From a virus, in the IMG/VR virus record IMGVR_UViG_3300020465_000052, positions 1 to 35,716 of that record: a stretch of 35,716 nt of DNA; one strand, written 5' to 3'. A program made the position numbers and the translations under genes. The stretch's first letter is position 1, and every line of letters begins with the position of its first letter. The notes under the pieces are model-generated. The model saw only the letters and a list, made by a program, of their open reading frames with translations, was not told the DNA's origin and made no database searches. Of the stretch, positions 5,608 through 20,600 are shown piece after piece.

Positions 5608-8600
5608 ATGTTAGATATTGATACAAGAGTAAAATTAAATCAGATAATTGAAAACCAATTACCTGAATTTTTAAGATCTGATTTTCCTTTAGCAGAAGAT
5701 TTTCTTAAAACTTATTATCTTTCACAAGATTCTCAAGGTTCTTCTGGAGATATACTTAATAATTTTGACCAATATCTTAAGGTTGATAATTTAACATCTG
5801 ATGTTATTCTAGGTACTGCTACTTTAAGTGGTGAAATTGACGAAACATCTACCGAAATTACTCTATCATCAGAAACTAATCCATATCCAACAGATGGATA
5901 TCCTGCTGAATATGGATTATTAAGAATAAATGATGAAATTATTACATATACTAGTAAGACAGCAACTACTTTTAGTGGTTGTATTCGTGGTTTTAGTGGT
6001 GTAACCAAATATAATGTAGGTATTGCTACTTTTATTACTAGTCCAAATGGAGATCCAACTGAGTTTAGAAACTCTACTCCTGCAAGTCATGCTAATGGTG
6101 CAAAAGTTACTAACCTTAGTGTATTATTTTTACAAGAATTTTATAAGAAATTAAAGAAACAATTTTTACCTGGATTTGAAAATGTAGATTTTACTGACAA
6201 TCTTAATGTTGGTAACTTTTTTAAACACGCTAGATCTTTTTATCAATCAAAAGGTATAGAAGAATCTGTAAAAATACTATTCAGGGTTCTTTATGGTGTT
6301 GATCCTATTATCTTAGATTTAGAAGATCGGTTAATCAAACCTTCTGCTTCAGAATTTATTCGTAGAGAAGTTGTTATTGCAGAACCAATTAGTGGCGATC
6401 CTTCCAAATTGGTAGGACAAACAATCTATAAGTCTACAGATTTAGAGACTAATGCTTCAGTGTCTGAAGTTGAACCATTAACTAGAGAAGAAAAAGTATA
6501 TTATAAACTTTCTTTGTTTGTAGGATTTAGTGATAGGGATCTTATAGAAGGTACATTTACAATACCTGGTAAAACTAAAGTTCTAGAAGATTGTCCTGTT
6601 GGATTTTCAACAATATCAGTTGATTCTACTGTTGGATTTGGACACACAGGAACGATTATAAGCGGTACTAATTCGATAGATTATACATCTAAGTCTATTA
6701 ACCAATTCTACGGTTGTAGCGGCATTGAGGAGGCAATCAGCGTTGGTTCTGATATTAGATCTAATGAAGTTATTTTTGGATATGAAGATGGTGATCTTAA
6801 TCATAAGACTGAATTAAGAATTACAGGAGTTCTTTCAAAATATGAAGGATTAAGTGATATTTCTTTAATAAATGAAGGAGAAGATATATTTGTTAAAAAT
6901 GTTGGAGAATCTATACAAAATAAATCTAATCCAACTTATAAAGAAATATTTGCCAATTCTTTTATCTACAATACAAGTTGTAGATATCAAATTGAATCTA
7001 TTAATGGATCTACTTTTAAATTGTTAAGTATTATTGATAAATCAAGTTTAAGACTTAATGATAGTGTTGAAATCTTAGAAAGAAATAGCAATACAAAAGT
7101 TGCTGATGTTAATATCTCAGATTTAAATGTAGTTAACAATACTATAATAGTAAGTGGAGTATTTAATCTTAATTCATTAAAATTATATGATATTAGAAGA
7201 AAGATAAAAAAAGTATCGTCTTTTGGTGCAGAACTAAAAGAAGGTAATAATTCTTATATTGGAGATGTTTTAAACGTTTATGTTGATGGTGAAAAGGATG
7301 GATATGTAACATCTAACTCACTTCCAAGTTATGGATTAGATAATACAGTTAAAGTAAATAAGAATTCAATAACTTCTGGAGATGCTTCTGAATATGGAGT
7401 GTGGGACCCCAATTGCGATTTACCTCCAAATAGTCGCCCACTTGGTTTTGATGAATCGATTTCTTGTAGACAATTTAGAGCACCAGGACTTCGTAACGAA
7501 GATCAAGTAAGACAAATAGGATCTAGTGGAGAATTAATACGAGTAGATTCTTATGAATGGTTAACACTTGACAATCCTTCAACATTTATAACTGGTGAGT
7601 CTATAATTTATAGTTCTGATGAAGGATCTACAGACTATCCAAATTTAGAAACTGGAAAAATATATTATGTTGAAGTTAAAAGATCTGATAGAAGAAAAAT
7701 TAGATTATATAATTCAATAACACAAGTTGGATCAAATGAAGATTTTATTGCAATTGGTGTTTGTAATATAACCGATTCTCATACATTAACTAAAGAGTCT
7801 CAATATGGAAAGAAACTAAGTGCAAATAAAATATTAAGAAAATTCCCATTATCACAAGATTTGTATATTGCTAGTAAGGATGAGACTCCTACTAGAGAAA
7901 TTGGAATATTAATTGATGGTGTAGAAATTAAAACACCAATATCAGAAGATTATATGTATTATGGACCAATTGAGTCTATTGAAGTGTATAATGGTGGAGA
8001 AGATTATGATGTAGTAAATCCACCAAAATTAAAGATTCAAGATAGTCATAATTCTGGAGTTAATGCATTTGTAGAACCAGTTATTACTGGATCTGTTAAG
8101 AATGTATTTGTAGATCCATCTGATTTTGATATTGATAGTGTTGTTTCTGTTTCTATAGAAGGTGGTAATGGTAGTGGATGTATATTACAACCTATTGTAA
8201 GACAAAGATATAGGGAAATAGAATTTGATAGTAGAGATACATTTTTTGCAGGTGGTATTTCTATTGAAGATGAAACAATAACATTTAAGACTAATCACAA
8301 CTTAGAAACAGGGGAAACTGTTTATTATAACAGTAATGGACATCCAGAGATGGGTACTGGTCCAGCTTATGATACTACAAATACTGCAACGGGAACATTA
8401 TCAAATGGTGCTCCATATGTGGTACGTAAAGTAAACGAAAAGACAATTACATTATATGATAAGTTTAATGATGCAATAGGTATAGCAGGTATTAATACTA
8501 TTGGATTTTCAACTTCAACTAAAGCATCTGGTACTCATAAGTTTAGAACTGGTCTTAAAAATTACTTATTTGATATTAAAATAATAGAACCTGGAAGTGA

Positions 8601-11600
8601 TTATACTTATAAAAAAATTAATGTTAATCCATCAGGTATTTCAACACATCATTCAAAAATAGATTATAATAATCATGGATTTGAAGATGGTGATTTAATT
8701 CATTATAAGAATACTGGAATTAGTGAATGGCAAACTACTTTTGGTCCTGCTTATAGTGTTAATCCAGTAATGAGAATAAGACTTCAAATTGATACTGGAG
8801 TTTATACTTTTACAGATACTAATACTGTTGTTGGATCTAATATAACTGGAGAACCACTTGTAGTCGGTAGTAAAAGATATAGTCTTGGTGCAGAAGCAAT
8901 TAATACTGGTGATGCAATCATATATGAGATACAGGTAGAAGATCTTGTAAATGAAAGATCAATTGATGGATTGGATTTAACACATTCTTATAATGTGTTA
9001 AAGATTGATAATCATTCATTCAGATTATCTGATGCTGGAGTGAAAGAAGCAACATCAGATTTAAATTACATTAGGCGTGAATATGTCGATTTAAATACAG
9101 TAGGAATAGGAACTCAAACATTCACTTATCCAGATATTGTAGTAAAGGCAGATATAACTTATAGTGGTATTACATCACAAACAAATTTAGAAAATTATCA
9201 GTACACTTTCACACCTGTTGTTACTGGAAGTATAACTGATGTTAATATCTATGAACATGGAACAAAATATGGAACTACTGTTTTAAATCATCATAAAGAT
9301 CCTATAATTAGCATACAAAATGGTAAGGAAGGGGAATTAGGTTTAAGTGTAGTTGATGGGAAAATAGTAGATGTTCAAGTATTAAACAAAGGAAAAGAAT
9401 ATTATTCTTTACCAGATATTGTTGTAGAAACTACTGGAATAACAACTAGTGGTGTTTATGGTAATGGTGCTGTTCTTAGACCAGTAATTAAAGATGGTAG
9501 ATTGGATGATGTTATTGTAACTAATCCTGGAATTGGATATACTGCTGGTCAAGTTAATGCATATCCCGTTTCTAGAGGTATTAATGGACTACTTGAGAGT
9601 AGAATCAAACGTCATATTATTGATAATATAAACAGGGAAAGTAATTATGGATTAGAATCTATAACTGGTGATCTTAATTTAAGTGTAATTGGTTATAATC
9701 AAACTATTGCTAATGCTTTCGGTGACGATGGAACAAAACATTCACCTATAATTGGATGGTCTTATGATGGACACCCAATATATGGTCCTTATGGATTTAC
9801 TGATCCAACTAAATTAGGTCCAATTGTTGGTATTGTAACCTCTGGATATGTCTTAAATCAGTCTGGAATATCTACTTTATCTGATAATGGATTAAGACCA
9901 GACTCTGATGAATATTCACCAGGATATTTTACTACTGATTGGATTTATGATGGTAGTGGACAGCTTGACAAACATAATGGTAGATATTGTAAAACACCAG
10001 AGTTTCCTAATGGTGTTTATGCTTATTTTGCTGGAGTAAGTACTAGTTTACAAACTAACAAATTAGTACCAAAATATCCATACTTTATTGGTAATACTTA
10101 TCGTTCACCCTTTATATCATCAAACACAACTTTAACTCAAGATTTTGACTTTAATTCGTCTAATCTTTCAAGAAACACTTTTCCATATAAAGTTGGTGAT
10201 CAATTTGCAAATAACGATTTCATTATTGAATCAAATGAATTTTTAAGACAACTTAGCACTGTTGAATCTGTAACATCAGGTATAGTTGATGAAATAAAAG
10301 TTTTAGATGGTGGTAAAAATTATAAAGTTGGTGATTTTACAGTATTTGATAATAAAGGAACTAATGGTTCTGGTATTAGAGGATTGGTTAAATCTATAGC
10401 AGGTATTGGAGTTTCCAGTATTGAAACTCAGGTTGATAAATTTGAGAATGCAGTTTTTGTATGGGAATCCGAAAATGAAGTGTCTGCAACTTATTATCCT
10501 TTCATTGAGGTAAATGATGGAGATTTTGTTGCTATTTCAGGTCTTAGTAGTTCTATTGTAGGATTAACAGATTCATTTAGTGTTGGTGTTAAGACTGATA
10601 CTATTGGATTAGCAAAAACAATGTCTTACAACAACCTTGTAACTGGTGATGTTGAAGATATTTACGTTAATATCATACCAGAAACAGTATCTATTGGTTC
10701 TTCTTTAAGAATTAATAATGATGAAATTGTTCAAGTATTGAATAAGTTTGATCTTGGATCAATTTTAAGGGTTAAAAGGTTTGGTGTAGGTGCTGCACAT
10801 AGTTATAGTTCTAGAATAGATGTTTTAAATACAAAAATTACTTTACCAGCTAGGGTTAAAAGGTTTGAATCTGATCTTAATCATAAATTATTTTTTAATC
10901 CTAAACAATCTGTTGGTTTAGGTCTTACAGTTGGTGGAGGTATAAGTGTTGATTACACTATAGGTGAAACAACTACAGAAGTTCCTATTCCAACTAGAGC
11001 AATATATTTACCAAATCATCCATTTAAAACTGGAGAAAAATTAACATTTAGGAAAAAGGGAACAGCATCTTCTTTACTTGTTGGTGAATCTGAAACTACA
11101 AATGACTTATTTAATTTACCTGATGTAACTAGTAATACTTTTGATGTATATGCAATTAATAAGGGTCAAAATTATGTTGGACTTGTTACTGTAGTGGGTG
11201 CAGCATCAACTTCAGAAGGATTATTTTTCCACGGAAATGGTAGTGATGATTTTGAATATTCTTTAGAAACAAAAAAAGATCAAGTTATTGGTGATATTGA
11301 TAAGATTGTTTCAACAATTACAACTAAAATAGGTGCTGCTGATACAACAACTCATAATATACAAACTGGAGATATTGTTTCCTTGACGGTTGTTCCTAAT
11401 ACAATTGTTGGATTAGGTAGTACTGCCCCATTAACATTATCATTTAATGAGGAGTTTCAAAAATTAGTAGTTAATGAGATATCATTTGCAAATACTGATA
11501 TTGATACAAGTAATAGTACAATTACAATTAATAATCACGGATACAAAACAGGTGATAGAGTTCTTTATCGTAGTAGTCAACCTGCAACTGCTAAAGAAGT

Positions 11601-14600
11601 CTTTAGTATTTTAACAGAAGATTTAAAGGGTTGTTATTTTGTAAGTGAAGTAGATTCTAATACAATACAATTGGGTAAAACCTTATTAGATGTTAAAACA
11701 GATCCACCACAATTAATTGATCTTAAAACTACTGGTGGTGCTGTTCATACATTTGGTTTAATTAATCCACAAATTGAAGTTGTTAAAAAGTCTAGATTGA
11801 CATTTGGTGTTGGTAGTTCTACTTTAGAAGGGTATGATTTAAAATTCTATTATGATAAAGATTTTAAAAATGAGTTTGTTAGTGTTGGTGTTGGTCAAAC
11901 CTTTAACGTAATTAGTTCTAATGGAATTATTGGTATTGGTTCTACAGCTACAAGATCTGTCGCTTATACAGATTCAACCCCCACTCGATTATATTATGCT
12001 TTAAGTAAAGGTGGATATATTAGTACAGCAGATAGATTAGTTGAAAATAATTCAGAAATAAAGTTTGTTGATAGTGCATATAGTGGTACTTATAATGTAC
12101 TTGGAATAACTTCAAATACCTTCCAAATATCACCTTATACTGTTCCTTCAGTATTAACATATAAAGAAGATCAATGTGAAATAATCAAATATTCAACTGA
12201 ATCTAAAACCGTAATTGGTCCTATTGATAGTGTAAAGATAATATCTAAGGGTTATAATTATAAATCATTACCAACATTTGATTATGTTTCTAGTGATACT
12301 GGAGAAAATGCTAATATTGTTGCATTGTCAACATCAATAGGTAGAGTAAATGAAATTAGAATTATTGATATTGGATATGAATATGCATCTGATAAAACAT
12401 TAAGTCCAGAAGCATTTGTTCCTCCTGTAATTAGAATTGATAATCTTGATACTGTTAAGGAAGTTAAAGTAGTTGATGGTGGTAAAGAATATTTGAGTCC
12501 ACCTGATATTGTTGTTTATGATCCAGATATAGATGAAATTGTTGATACTACTTCATTAGTAGCTAAGACACCTAATCAATCTATATCTGAAGTTGAAGTA
12601 ATAGCACCAATACAAGGTCTTAATTCAATTAATCATAGAATTATTGCAATTAACAATTCAAATGGAGTTGGTATTAATTCTATTACTGGTGGTGGAACAG
12701 GCATAGTTACTTGTATTCTTAATACACCTATTAATGGATTTGCTGTTCCACCATTTAGTATTGGTGACGATATTTTTGTTGAAGGTATTGAATTATTTGG
12801 TGAAGCAGGTATTGGAACTCAAAGTAATGTTGGTTCTGGTATATCATCTGAAGGTGATGGTTATAACTCCGAAAATTATCAATATAGATTCTTTAAAGTT
12901 GATGATTTTATTAATACAAATCCAGCAATATTAAAATATAATTTAATTGGATTAACTACAAATCCAGGTATTGCTAAAACTTTCCAATCTGGTTATGCAA
13001 ATATTATTAATAGATCAAAATATCCAGTTTTAGATTCTATACAGGAAAGAGGAAAATATGCTATTAACGAACCATTATATGTTTTATTTAATGGTCAATT
13101 TGTTGAAAGAGATTTGAAAGTAGTAGATGCTAGAGATGATTACATTAAAATAGATGGCACATATCAGTTAAAAATTGGTGATAGAATTAAAGGTAGTGTA
13201 AGCGATGTTACCTCTTCAGTAATTAATCTTACTGAAAATAAAGCTAGATTTAGAGTTAGTTATTCTAACCGTCAAGATCAAGGATGGGTTGATAATACGG
13301 GTAAAATTAGTGAAGACCAACAGGTAATTCCAAATAATGATTATTATCAGAACTTATCATATTCTGTTAAGAGTAGTATTGCTTGGGATACTTTTGTAGA
13401 TTCTTTGAATAGAACTGTTCATCCTGCAGGATTAAAGAACTTTGCAGACGTTAGTATTGGATCTACAGTAAATGTTTCAACTTCTTATGGATCAACTACT
13501 AATAATGTTGTCATTTTAGATGTTTTAAATGAAAAAAGAGTAGATACTATTAATAATTATGATCTTGCTCTTGATTATGATGCTAGAGATAGTAAGTCAA
13601 AATTTGTACAATTTGAAAATAAAAAATTAACCGATTTTACTAAATGTAAAACTAATAGAGTTCTTATTCATGATGATATTAGTCCTTTATTCTCAAGTAA
13701 AGGAATACAAGATTTATTTACTGAAATAGAAGAACTAAAATCTAAATTTGGAAAATATTTAATACAAATTATAGATCCTGATACTTATGATGTTCAGATT
13801 AGTGATTTAGTTGTGTTAACAACAACTAATGATGCATTTCTTATTGAAAAGACTAGTGATTTTACTAATATGAAGTTAGGTGATTTTACTGCAGATTCAG
13901 ATTCATTTAACAGAAAGACATTAAGATTTGATCCAACTGAAAAATATGATAAGGATCATGATATAAAAGTTCTTAAAACTTCATTTAATACAAGTCTAGG
14001 TTCTACTGGAACTCAAAGTATTGGTTCTATAGATCTATTTAATACTAATATTGGTATTGGTACAACAACAATTGGATTTACTACCACAACTATTGCAGAA
14101 TTTGATGTTAATGATTTTAATGGATTTACTGCTAGTGTATTATTACAGGATGATATTACGAAGGAAATAAGTTACAATGAAGTTATTGTTGATTTTGATG
14201 GAACTAATACTTATTATTCTGAGATTTACAGTGATAGTTTAACATTTTCTTATAGTTCTAGTAATATAGGAGTACTTACAGCAAAATATGATTCTGGAAA
14301 AGTATACTTTAATTGTAAAAATGATACTATCAGAAAAATAAATGTTAATGCTTCAATTATTAAATTTGGTACAACCTCTGCAGGAATAGGAACTTATAGA
14401 TTTTCAGTACCTGGACAACCAGTAGGTGCAGAAAGGAGTGTAAGGTTGGAATCAACTTATAATACTGGAACATCAACTCCAATACCATTAACAACTATTA
14501 ATAAGAATTGGGATAGTTCACTTAAATCATTAGTTAGGATCTCTAGTGGTACAGATTCTGCTATTCATGAAGTAGTGGTTCTACAGGATGAGGGACTGGC

Positions 14601-17600
14601 AACGACTATTCAATATCCATATACTGGTGCTTCTAATACTGGTATAGGTACTTTTGGTGCTATTACGTCTGGATCTGATATAACAATTAATTTCTATCCA
14701 GATGCTAGTCAAACTAATTTAGTTAAAGTTCAGGGATATAATGAGATTTTCTATACTCCAAACGATTTTGCAAATGAACCACCAGATTTAGTTGTTGGTC
14801 CAGTAGATAAAAAAGTATTTTTATCTTCATATGATGGTGTTAATGGAAGTAGAGCAAATAAGATTAATTTTAATCTAAAATACAAAAATACTCCAATTTA
14901 CCATAAAATTTTTAACCCTGCAGATTCAACTCAATTAGATCTTGCTACTGGTACATTTACCTTACCAAATCATTTCTTTAATACTAATGAAGAGTTAACT
15001 TATATACCACAATCAACCTTTATAGGAATTGGTGCTACTGCTGTTAGTATTGGTACTACAGAGATTAATTCTGGAGTTACTACTGATATAATGCCTTCTA
15101 CGGTTTATGCTAAGGTTATTAGCGAAAATAAAATCCAATTATTCAGTAAGAAGGAATATATTACTACTGGTGCAGCAATAACATTTACTGGTGTTGGTGA
15201 AGGTAATGCACACTCAATTGAAATGGGAGATAAGTTGAGTAAAACTGTTATTGGTCTTGATGGTATAGTTCAACAACCAATTACATTTACTGCAATTAAA
15301 CATACATTACAATCTAATATTGGTGCAGCAACATCTCAGTTTGTACTTAGTGGTATTAGTTCTGTTCAACCAAGAGATGTTTTGAAGATTGATAATGAAT
15401 ATATGAAGATTGAGCAGGTTGGATTCTCAAGTCTTCCTGAAGGAACTATTAACGATGCTACAGATGTTGCTATTGGAATATGTACATTACCTGTTGTTAG
15501 GGTTCGTAGAGGTTCTCTTGGAATAGGTGCAACACCACATAATGCTGCATCTACTGCTAGAGTTAATAGAGGTTCTTTCAACATTGTTGATAGTACTGTA
15601 TGGTTCTTAGACCCACCTAAAGGTAATACAAGAGAAAGAAGAAGTGTAACTAATTTGCCATATGTTAGAGCAGAGTTTAGTGGAAGAACATTCTTAAGAC
15701 AAAATTATGATACCAATATGGTATTTGATGATATTTCAGATCAGTTTACTGGAATAGGTAGAACTTATACCTTAACTAGAAATGGTGCTGATGTATTAAC
15801 TGGTGTTAGTAGTGCTATTGGTAATGGTATTCTGTTTATTAATGGAGTATTCCAAACACCATTAACTGTTAATAATGCAGGAAATAATTATGAGTTTACT
15901 GCAAATACTAATGCTGGAATAACAAGTGTTGTTTTCACAGGTATTAGTTCTGCAAATGGCGAGATGATGCAGTCTGAGTTTGATATTAATCAGAATCAAT
16001 TACCAAGAGGTGGTCTGATTGTTTCTATGGGATCAACTCCTGGACTTGGATATGCTCCTCTTATTGGTGCTAAAACTAAATTAGATTTGACAGATAATAG
16101 TAATCTATTTGCTGCTGGTTCAATTAGTAATGTTGTTGGTGTTGGAACTTCTTCCAAATATACTTTAGGTATTCAAACTGCTGCTTATGACTTTAAGACT
16201 GGAATCATAACAGTTACGACTAATAATGTTCATGGATTTGATTTAGCATATCCTAAGACTGTTAAGTTAAAAGGTTTAGAGTTTGCTTGCCCAACTAATG
16301 CTGTTGGAACACCTACTGGAAACACGCAATATGATCCATCAACAGGTAATTTAACTATAGAAATTGTTGGTCATGGACTTACAAATGGTGATGCAGTTAA
16401 GTTAGAAAAAGAATCAATTACATTTAGTTGTGGTTATAATGGTGCTACTGGATCTGCTGCTGAAAAAGCATATCCAAGAGAAACTGATCCTGCTTATGAT
16501 ACGTATCTAACAGTTTCTAACGTAACTAATGATACATTTAGAGTTAATGTTTTATTAGGAACAACACCAACTAATACAGATGCACATACGTTTGTTTCAG
16601 CAACTGCTAATTGTGTCCGTACTCTTAACTATGTTGGATTAACTACTACTATTTTCCAAGACCACGAACGTCCATTAAATCTAACAGGTATTGTATCTGA
16701 AAGAACATTTGAGGTAAATGCTGGTATTTGTACTATTAACCATATTTTCCAAAATAGTCCAAATGCATATGCTTATGAGTTCTATGGAGATTTAACTGCA
16801 GGATCAGGATATCGCAGTCCAGTTGCAGTTGGTGTTACTGATATAGAATTTGCACATAAGTTTGTAACTTCTGCATCTAATGCAATTACAGCAGATAATT
16901 CAGATCAATATACACCTACAGCAGCAAATTATGATTCTGCAACTGGTGATTTAATTCTGACTGTAGACCATAATCTTAAAGCAGCAACAAGACATACAGT
17001 AGAGACTGCTTCATATGTTGCTTCTACTGGTGTATTAACTGTAACTATAACTGATCATGGATTTAGCAATAATGATTGGGTTAAACTTGACGATCATTCA
17101 ATATCATTCACCTGTGATATGGATGGTGATGCTTCTGTTCATTCATATCCTCGTCCATCAGATCCTTATAGTGGTAAATGGTTACAGGTTGCTAATAAAA
17201 CTAATGATACATTCGAGTTGAATGTAGGATCATCACCACAGGTACAATTTACACCATCTGATGCTAAGTATGATCCAGTTACAGGTTTAATGGAATTGAC
17301 TATTGGATCTCATACATTGAGTCCAAATACTAGCGTAAAACTTGCTACAAACTCTATAGGATTTACTTGTGATGTTGATAATAACACCACTACAAAGACA
17401 TATCCTCGTTCATCTGATCCTTATAATAATACTGCTATTAAAATTCAGTCTGTAACTTCTACAACTATTACCTTACAAGTTCTTTCTGCACAACCATCCA
17501 CCAATATTACAAAACATACTTTTGTAAGTGCAAATCCAAATGCAGTAACTACTGGTGGAAATTATGCACACGATTTTGATTCATCAACACCAAGTGGTTT

Positions 17601-20600
17601 ATCTAGAGCAGAAAATACTGTTCAGATTACTACAGATTCATTAACATTTACTTGCGATAGAGATGATCATCTAGGTAAGCATACTTATCCACGTTCTACT
17701 GATCCAGCTGCTGGAGCAACTATTGGAGTTGCAGCAACAACTAATACGACTATTACTATTAATGTTGGATCTGGTGGTGGAGGAGGTACTGGTGCTGTTG
17801 TTACTGCAAATGTTGCACCAAATAGACATAAGTTTGTAAGTGCAACAGCAGGTGCTGCATTTACTGGTGGAAATTATAATCATACATTTGTTTCTAAACC
17901 AGAGAATTCTAATTGTATTTCTATTGATTCTTGGTCAGGACCTAAATTAACACCTGCTGTTGCAACATATAATGCACTTACAGGTAATTTAGTTTTAGTT
18001 GTTGGTGCTGGACATGGAATAACTGCTGGTAGCAATACTGTTGGAATTGCAACTAATTCCTTAACATTTACTTGTGATAGAGATAATCATTCTACAGAGC
18101 ATACTTATCCTCGTCATACTGATCCAATTCATAATGATGCATCTGTTGCAGTTGCATCAACTTCTACAGATCAAATTACAGTGTTTGTAGGTAAATCTCC
18201 TATCACAACTCGTAATATTACTGATGCAGATTATAATCCAGCAACAGGTGAATTAACTGTAAAAAGCACTAGCCATGGATTTGTTGGATATTCTACTATT
18301 ACACCAACAAATGCTGCTTATGCACCATCTACTGGAGTATTGACACTTACTAAGAATGCTCACGGATTCCAAGTTGGTGATAAGATTATTATACAAGATA
18401 ATTCAATATCATTTACATGCACTAAAGATGGTAATGTAAGTGTCCACCATTATCCAAGACCTTCGGATTATGCTAGTGGAAGATGGTTAACTATTACAAA
18501 TAGAACTGTTAATACATTTAAGGTTAATGTAAATCCAAATCCATCATCAGAACAATATCCACATACACTTGCAGGTATATTAGATGGATGTGTTGCTAAA
18601 GCAAATCAAACTGTTGGTATTGCAACTGGATCTTTAATAATGACCTGTGAGCATGATCTACACAGAACACTTCATGAATATCCACGTACTACTGATCCTG
18701 CACATAGTGTTGAATTACCTGTTGGTAGAGTAACACCAGATACATTCAGTGTTCAAGTTGGAAAGTCTCCAGCAGGAACGGGTGGAGCATTAGAATTTAC
18801 TATTAATAATGGTGGTGCTCGTTATGTCAATCCAGAACTTCAAATACCACAACCAATATATGAAAATGTACCAGTTGAAGGTGTTTCTAGACTTGGTATT
18901 GGATTAACTACTGCTACTGGTAAGAATCTATTACTTAATATGGGCGTTGGTGCAGCATCTACTAGTGTTGGTGTAGCACGTAGTATGTTTGAAATATCTG
19001 ATTTTGCAATATCAAGACAAGGACATTCCTTTAAGATAGGTGATAAATTTAGACCAATAGGATTAGTTGCTGATAAGAGATTGCAAAAACCATTAGATCC
19101 ATTTGAACTTGAGGTTGTTGAAGTCTTTAATGATTACTTTGCTGCTTGGCAATTTGGTGAAATGGATTTCATTGATAGTATAAGATCTTTACAAGATGGT
19201 GGAAGAAAGAGATTCCCACTATTCTTTAATGGACAATTATTGAGTTTTGAAAAAGACGAAACTGCTCTTTTATCATCTCAAATAGATTTAAATGCTGTTC
19301 TATTAATATTTGTTAATGGTGTATTACAAACACCTAATATATCTTATCAATTCCAAGGTGGCACAACATTTACCTTTACTGAAGCACCATTAGATAGTGA
19401 TAAAGTTGATATATTCTTCTTCCTTGGTCAATTGGGAGTTGATATTGAAATAGTTGATGTATCTGAAACTATTAAACCTGGTGATGATTTAAGGATTCGT
19501 CAACATCCAGATTATTTGGATGAAAATCGTCCTCCAATTACAAAAACACAAGAAAAAGATAGAATAATTAAAGAATTATTATCATCCGATTTAGTTGAGA
19601 CTACCATTTATAATGGTCCTGGAATAAATGAAGATATTCCTAAACCTATTGAATGGACTAAACAAAAAATCGACAAATGGATCAAAGGTGATTTAGTTTC
19701 TAAATCAAGAGAATCTATTGAACCACAAATATATCCAACAGCAAAAATTATTGGTGATATAACACCTACTACTGGAACTATTGGTGGATTAGACGATGGA
19801 ATATTTGTTGATGATTCTGAAGCATTTTTCTATGAGCAAGGACCTTTACATCTCTCTGCGGATGATAGATATGGCATTACAATTACTTCTGTAGATGCAA
19901 TAATTCTTCCTTCTGATAATAATCAGGTTTCTGCAGGATTTACTGCTGGTATATCCACAATAACTAGTGAAGTAACTGATATTTACACAGTTAATGTTGG
20001 TTCTGGATATACTGATGGAACATATAATTTAGAGTTCTCAGCACCACAAGAAGTGGGAGTTGGAGTTGGAACAACTGCAGTTGCTACAGCAACTATAACG
20101 AATGGTTCTGTATCATCAACTAATATTGTAAATGCTGGTTTTGGATATACTAATACAGCATTACCTCAAATTATTATCTCTAGATCTGAATATGAGATTG
20201 AAAAAATAACTAAGATACAAAATTCTTTAGGATTTACTGGAATTGTAACTGGTATCACTACAACGGCAGGAACTAACGGTCATCCATTAGCAATAAAATT
20301 CTACTTCTATGCAGATAAAAATGCTACTGATTTGAAAGTTGGTTATCCTGTATTAATAAAGGATACACCATTTACTCTTGCAGGTATTAATACTTCTGGT
20401 GATCATATTCCATTTAATGATGGATCTATTCAAACGGATAATAACAGATGGACTGCTGCTCATAGTGGATTTGCAGTTACATCGGTTGATAATAATGATA
20501 ATGAGGTAGTAAGTATTGGATCAACTAATTTAGATAACATCTATAAAGTTTCCAGCATTTATGTTCTTGATCAAAGAGCAGAAATAACTTGTAATATTCA

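Noticed and set aside
12734-12934. Leu-rich 66-aa open frame within gp7
   Set aside because: Frame-shifted shadow of gp7 in AT-rich DNA; composition mimics a membrane protein only because of codon phase.
16414-18789. CRISPR-like repeat array
   Set aside because: Repeats are at protein level, irregular in spacing and divergent at DNA level, inside a single reading frame.
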